NCBI RefSeq assembly: GCF_013337765.1
Contig: NZ_VBSB01000035.1
Location: forward strand, 494,640-558,639
Length of the DNA stretch: 64,000 nt
Direction of reading: 5' to 3'
From: Mycolicibacterium sphagni
Lineage (GTDB): Bacteria; Actinomycetota; Actinomycetes; Mycobacteriales; Mycobacteriaceae
The notes under the pieces are model-generated. The model made no database searches, was not told where the DNA came from, and worked only from the letters and a program-made list of their open reading frames with translations. A program made the translations under genes and the position numbers. Every line of letters starts with the position of its first letter. The stretch's first letter is position 1. This document shows, piece by piece, positions 61,055 to 64,000 of the stretch.

Positions 61055-61741
61055 TTAGCTCTCGCTTTGATCGGCGCTGGCGAACCGGGGCGAGCGGTCG
61101 CGGCTGACCCAGGCCAGGCCGCCGATCACGCCGCAGACCACCAGTGCGCCGAGCGCGAGCCACAGCGCTGCGCCGGTGAACGAGCGGGTGCTGGGGTCGG
61201 TGTAGCGGGCCTGGGCGCTCATGCTCGACACGACGCCCGGCTTGAGTTTCCACTCGACGACGTCGGTGTCGATCCGGTCGCCGTTGGTCGAGGTCACCTC
61301 GCCGGGGAACGACACCGTCAACTCCACGTCGGCGTCGGGGTCGCTGACGCTGGTCAGGTCGACCCGGCCTTCGAGGATCACCAGATTGCCTGCCCGGCGC
61401 AGCGAGATGTCCACCCCGGCCGCGTCCCGGTTGAGGTTGGCCAGCTGCGGCACCTCGGAGAAAGTCAGGTTTGAGAACACCGCCTGGGAGCCGACGTAGT
61501 CGTCGGTGTCGTACTTCGACACCGAAATCTTTTGGCTGAAGGGAACATTCAGATCGAACTGCGGTCCCTGGTCGTTCGAATCGCGCGGTTTTGCCGCCGC
61601 CAGGATTTGCCCGGAGACCTGGTCGTCGGGCGACACCGTGATCGAGGCGTGCACGCGTACACAGCCGACCGCCAGGGGTGCCACGAGGAGCAGCAGCAGC
61701 GCCACGGCGCGTAAGCGCAGGCGGCGGGATCGGTCGCGCAC
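61055..61741 (-). CDS. lppM: Lipoprotein LppM-like
   Basis: A 228-aa exported lipoprotein (Rv2171). Signal peptide with Arg-rich start and lipobox AVGC at Cys27, a ~150-residue beta-rich outer domain (DUF3153-like pattern), and a C-terminal membrane helix (~190-212) followed by a short charged tail. GTG 61741. M. tuberculosis LppM affects phagosome blocking and binds mannosylated lipids, fitting the neighbours. The Rv2172c gene that separates it from idsA2 in M. tuberculosis is absent here. Confidence 0.9.
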   Translation of the reverse strand: MRDRSRRLRLRAVALLLLLVAPLAVGCVRVHASITVSPDDQVSGQILAAAKPRDSNDQGPQFDLNVPFSQKISVSKYDTDDYVGSQAVFSNLTFSEVPQLANLNRDAAGVDISLRRAGNLVILEGRVDLTSVSDPDADVELTVSFPGEVTSTNGDRIDTDVVEWKLKPGVVSSMSAQARYTDPSTRSFTGAALWLALGALVVCGVIGGLAWVSRDRSPRFASADQSES

Positions 61742-61764
61742 GTGGGTATCGTGCCAGATTCGGG

Positions 61765-62400
61765 CTAAAGCGGGAGGCTACGGCCCAGAATGGCGAACGC
61801 CCGCGGGTCTCCGGCGAAGTGGTAGCCGCGGATCACGTCGGTGAAGCCCAGCCGCCGATACAGCCGCCAGGCGCGATTGGCCTCACCGATGATCTCGGGG
61901 GTGGACAGCAGCACATGGGCCTCACCGCGGCCGGTCAGCAGCCGCCGGGCCAATGCCTCACCCAGTCCGCGACCCTGGGCGCTCGGGTGGATGTGCAGCT
62001 CGGTCAGCTCGAAGTAGTTGCTCATCAGCGCACCGACCTCGTCGGCAGGCATCCCGATCCGGTGCAGCCCCGCCACCACCTGCTGTTGCCACCACTGGTC
62101 CGGCGCTCCGCAGTAGCCGTAGGCGATGCCGAGCAGGGGAGCGGCAGACACCGCCTCGGGGCCGGGTTGCTCGCCAGTTGCGCCGTCCACCTCGACGGCC
62201 GCGACGGCCTTCCAGCCCTGCCTGCGGGTGTGCTCGAGCCACATCGCCGCCCGCTGGCCCTCGGTGCCGCGGGGGTAGCGCATGGCGTCGACATACACGG
62301 TCAACGCGTCGTGAAGGCGCTGCGCCATATCGCCGGGCGACAGATCGATGAGGAAAGTCGCCAACGCCTCGGTGCCCTTCTTCGTCTGCGGATCAGTCAT
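61765..62400 (-). CDS. GNAT N-acetyltransferase (Rv2170-like)
   Basis: A 211-aa GNAT-fold acetyltransferase. The acetyl-CoA motif is LHIHPSAQGRGLGEALARRL (~136-155) and the C-terminal NRAWRLYRRLGFTDV is typical. The M. tuberculosis homologue has been reported to acetylate isocitrate dehydrogenase. ATG 62400. It is 23 nt upstream of lppM on the same strand, probably one operon with lppM, idsA2 and mptA. Confidence 0.93.
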   Translation of the reverse strand: MTDPQTKKGTEALATFLIDLSPGDMAQRLHDALTVYVDAMRYPRGTEGQRAAMWLEHTRRQGWKAVAAVEVDGATGEQPGPEAVSAAPLLGIAYGYCGAPDQWWQQQVVAGLHRIGMPADEVGALMSNYFELTELHIHPSAQGRGLGEALARRLLTGRGEAHVLLSTPEIIGEANRAWRLYRRLGFTDVIRGYHFAGDPRAFAILGRSLPL

Positions 62401-62638
62401 GCGTTCAAGGCCATTATCGGGGCAGTCCCGGCCCGACCTTCACCGGTGAGGTGATGACGTGCCTCTTACGTCGTGATGGCGGGAACAGAACAACCCCTGG
62501 ACACAGCTACAATCGGGTGGACCAACTAGGTGGTACGGCGCACCTTCAGCTCGTATCATTTGGTTAGTTGCCCGGGTAATCGCTGGGCAGTCAAGTTTTA
62601 TCGGAATCGTGACCGGCCGCGTCGGCAAGGAGGGACGA

Positions 62639-63046
62639 ATGCCACTCTCCGATCATGAGCAGCGCATGCTCGATCAGATCGAGAGCGCTCTCTATGCCGA
62701 GGACCCCAAGTTCGCCTCGAGCGTACGGGGTGGAACCTTGAGGGCTCCCTCCACGCGCAGACGGCTTCAGGGCGCCGGCCTGTTCGTGATCGGCCTGGCG
62801 ATGTTGGTCGCCGGGGTCGCGTTCAAGGCAACCATGATCGGCAGCTTCCCGATCCTGTCGGTGGTGGGCTTCGTGGTGATGTTCGGTGGTGTCGTGTTCG
62901 CGATCACCGGCCCGCGCGTCGCCGGCGGACGGGACAAGTCCGGGCCGTCCTCGTCGTCCGGCCAGCGTCAGCGCAAGGCCAAGGGTGGCGGCGGTTCGTT
63001 CACCAGCCGCATGGAGGATCGCTTCCGGCGTCGTTTCGACGAGTGA
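62639..63046 (+). CDS. DUF3040 membrane protein (Rv2169c-like)
   Basis: A 135-aa protein from ATG 62639 with an excellent AAGGAGGGACG site. N-terminal MPLSDHEQRMLDQIE is the DUF3040 signature, followed by two adjacent helices (~45-65 and ~70-90) and a basic Ser/Gly-rich tail. Conserved upstream of the division cluster in actinobacteria; function unknown. The 238-nt gap upstream holds no gene that I can support. A clear terminator follows. Confidence 0.93.
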   Translation: MPLSDHEQRMLDQIESALYAEDPKFASSVRGGTLRAPSTRRRLQGAGLFVIGLAMLVAGVAFKATMIGSFPILSVVGFVVMFGGVVFAITGPRVAGGRDKSGPSSSSGQRQRKAKGGGGSFTSRMEDRFRRRFDE

Positions 63047-63063
63047 CCGCAGCGTCCTCCGAC

Positions 63064-63093
63064 ACGGGGTAGCCATTCGGCTGCCCCGTTTTT
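63064..63093 (+). terminator. Rho-independent terminator after the DUF3040 gene
   Basis: ACGGGGTAGCC (63064-63074), loop ATTC, GGCTGCCCCGT (63079-63089) makes an 11-bp stem with one G-T pair, then TTTTTGTTTG. It is 18 nt past the DUF3040 stop. Intrinsic terminators with a real T-run are uncommon in mycobacteria. Confidence 0.85.
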
Positions 63094-63203
63094 GTTTGTC
63101 CCAGTAGTCCCGGCTTCGCTGGCGAGATCCGCGAGATCGACACGACGGTCGTGGATCCGCGCTGCGGGCAGCCCTGGTGACGATCTCGTGCACAGCCGAA
63201 TCC

Positions 63204-63360
63204 CCCCACCACTCCCCACTGGCCGCTGACCTGGTCTTTTGTCGACGCCGGTGGGGCTTTGTGGGGTCCGGGACTCCTTGTGGTGGCGGAAAGTGGTGGA
63301 GACTGGCCGAAACAGGATCGTTATGTGGAGCAAAGTGGGGGATTGTGGGGTATTGTGGCG
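63204..63360 (+). promoter_or_regulatory. MraZ-box array upstream of mraZ
   Basis: The 376-nt gap before mraZ has no gene but many GTGGGG-type boxes. Four in a row have a 10-bp period: GTGGAG 63325, GTGGGG 63335, GTGGGG 63345, GTGGCG 63355. A second pair is at 63251 and 63261 (GTGGGG), looser copies are at 63280 and 63293 (GTGGTG), and an inverted pair (CCCCAC) is at 63204 and 63214. MraZ binds TGGGN repeats spaced by 5 nt, matching this period. Confidence 0.8.
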
Positions 63361-63422
63361 GCTAACGGAGCGACGGCTCCGAGGGGCTAGGGCTCCGGTG
63401 GGTGTGAAGGGATGTGCACAGC

Positions 63423-63854
63423 ATGTTTCTCGGCACTCACACGCCCAAGCTCGACGACAAAGGGCGGCTGACACTGCCCGCCAAGTTCCGCGACGCGCTG
63501 GCAGGAGGGTTGATGGTTACCAAAAGCCAAGATCACAGCCTCGCCGTCTACCCGCGTGCGGAGTTCGAACAGCTGGCCCGACGGGCGACGCAGACCTCGC
63601 GCAGCAATCCGGAGGCGCGTGCCTTCCTGCGTAACCTGGCGGCTGGCACCGATGAACAGCACCCCGACTCCCAGGGCCGGATCACGCTGTCCGCGGACCA
63701 TCGGCGCTACGCCAATCTGTCCAAGGACTGCGTGGTGATCGGTGCCGTCGACTTCCTCGAGATCTGGGACGCCCAGGCCTGGCAGGAATACCAAGAGACC
63801 CACGAAGAGAACTTCTCCGCGGCCAGCGATGAAGCACTCAGCGACATCATCTGA
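63423..63854 (+). CDS. mraZ: Transcriptional regulator MraZ
   Basis: A 143-aa protein with two tandem SpoVT/AbrB-like domains (first MFLGTHTPKLDDKGRLTLPA, second DSQGRITLSADHRRYA). It binds direct repeats upstream of its own operon and controls the division and cell-wall (dcw) genes. ATG 63423 gives the usual 143 aa; GTG 63414 is not supported. The boxes at 63204-63360 are its likely operators. The 3' end overlaps rsmH by 26 nt. Confidence 0.97.
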   Translation: MFLGTHTPKLDDKGRLTLPAKFRDALAGGLMVTKSQDHSLAVYPRAEFEQLARRATQTSRSNPEARAFLRNLAAGTDEQHPDSQGRITLSADHRRYANLSKDCVVIGAVDFLEIWDAQAWQEYQETHEENFSAASDEALSDII

Positions 63855-64000
63855 GCTGGCCGCCCAGCCGGAGGTAGCCCGTGCATCGTGGCCTCTGCCC
63901 GAACCGACCCTGACGTACTTCCCCAACGCCAGGTTCGCGATCTCGGACAGGGACCCGGATGCAAGGGCGCACCGTGCCCCATCTGGTGCGACGACGCACC
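63829..64000 (+). CDS. rsmH: 16S rRNA m4C1402 methyltransferase RsmH (MraW), start only
   Basis: 57 codons are visible before the window ends. From ATG 63829 the frame reads MKHSATSSELAAQPEVARAS and then WPLPEPTLTYFPNARF, matching the characteristic mycobacterial N-terminal extension (SLPEATLAYFPNARF in M. tuberculosis). The SAM-binding domain lies outside. It overlaps mraZ by 26 nt; no later in-frame ATG, GTG or TTG precedes the conserved part, so this start is well supported. Confidence 0.9.
   Translation, partial: MKHSATSSELAAQPEVARASWPLPEPTLTYFPNARFAISDRDPDARAHRAPSGATTH

Noticed and set aside
62401..62638. Possible gene in the gap upstream of the DUF3040 protein
   Set aside because: No frame with a start, ribosome site and coding-like composition. 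A TACAAT and a TATCAT are present as weak -10 boxes, without good -35 partners.

Overview
The window is chromosomal DNA from a high-GC mycobacterium, most likely a fast-growing Mycolicibacterium-type species. The gene order follows the M. tuberculosis block Rv2220 (glnA1) to Rv2165c (rsmH) almost gene for gene, in reversed numbering. GTG and TTG starts are common, neighbouring genes often overlap by 1-4 nt, and the families include actinobacterial signatures (MptA/MptC mannosyltransferases, PimB', MmpS3, QcrCAB with CtaC/CtaF/CtaE, PknL, DUF3040, DUF3043, DUF4191). I saw no tRNA, rRNA, CRISPR array or intact insertion sequence.

Layout. 1-10.1 kb: the 3'-truncated glnA1 reads leftward, followed by an RDD membrane protein, a DUF222/HNH (13E12-type) endonuclease and an amidohydrolase. 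Then come the lipoate genes lipB-lipA with DUF4191 and SDR39U1 partners, and the two-lipoyl-domain acyltransferase dlaT/sucB. 10.2-15.9 kb: a small conserved protein and the alpha/beta-hydrolase half of ephD. The SDR half of ephD is missing, and in its place is an accessory segment with a soluble Ser/Thr kinase, an asparagine-type permease, a divergent XRE-cupin regulator, a GntR/FCD regulator and an FCD-only protein. 15.9-29.4 kb: core metabolism (pepB, gcvT, ilvE, cobU-cobT-cobS, glycerate kinase, erpA, adenosine kinase, asnB), with a PAS-PAS-GGDEF diguanylate cyclase inserted after ilvE.

29.5-37.1 kb: the respiratory bcc-aa3 oxidase genes (ctaC, ctaF, then mmpS3 and a DUF2561 protein, a strong bidirectional terminator, and the opposing ctaE-qcrC-qcrA-qcrB operon). 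37.2-47.4 kb: trpD, an exonuclease/UvrC-like fusion, an NlpC/P60 hydrolase, an HExxH protein and pimB'. A cutinase and an OafA-type acyltransferase are inserted before fadD15. 47.4-53.5 kb: two SRPBCC proteins, an ArsA-like ATPase, an acyltransferase, an alpha-1,2-mannosyltransferase and RNase AS. 53.6-64 kb: aroG, an inserted FAD monooxygenase with a clear promoter/operator region, pknL and its DNA-binding substrate, mptA, idsA2, lppM, a GNAT enzyme, a DUF3040 protein, and the start of the division/cell-wall cluster (mraZ, rsmH) behind a large array of MraZ-type boxes.

The backbone genes serve envelope glycolipid synthesis (PimB', MptA, MptC, acyltransferases), respiration, cofactor synthesis (lipoate, cobalamin) and cell-wall hydrolysis. 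I found no complete new system that I can prove. The best leads are the segment that replaces the EphD dehydrogenase domain, the operator-rich promoters at 13.9 and 56.6 kb, and the MraZ box array at 63.2-63.4 kb.
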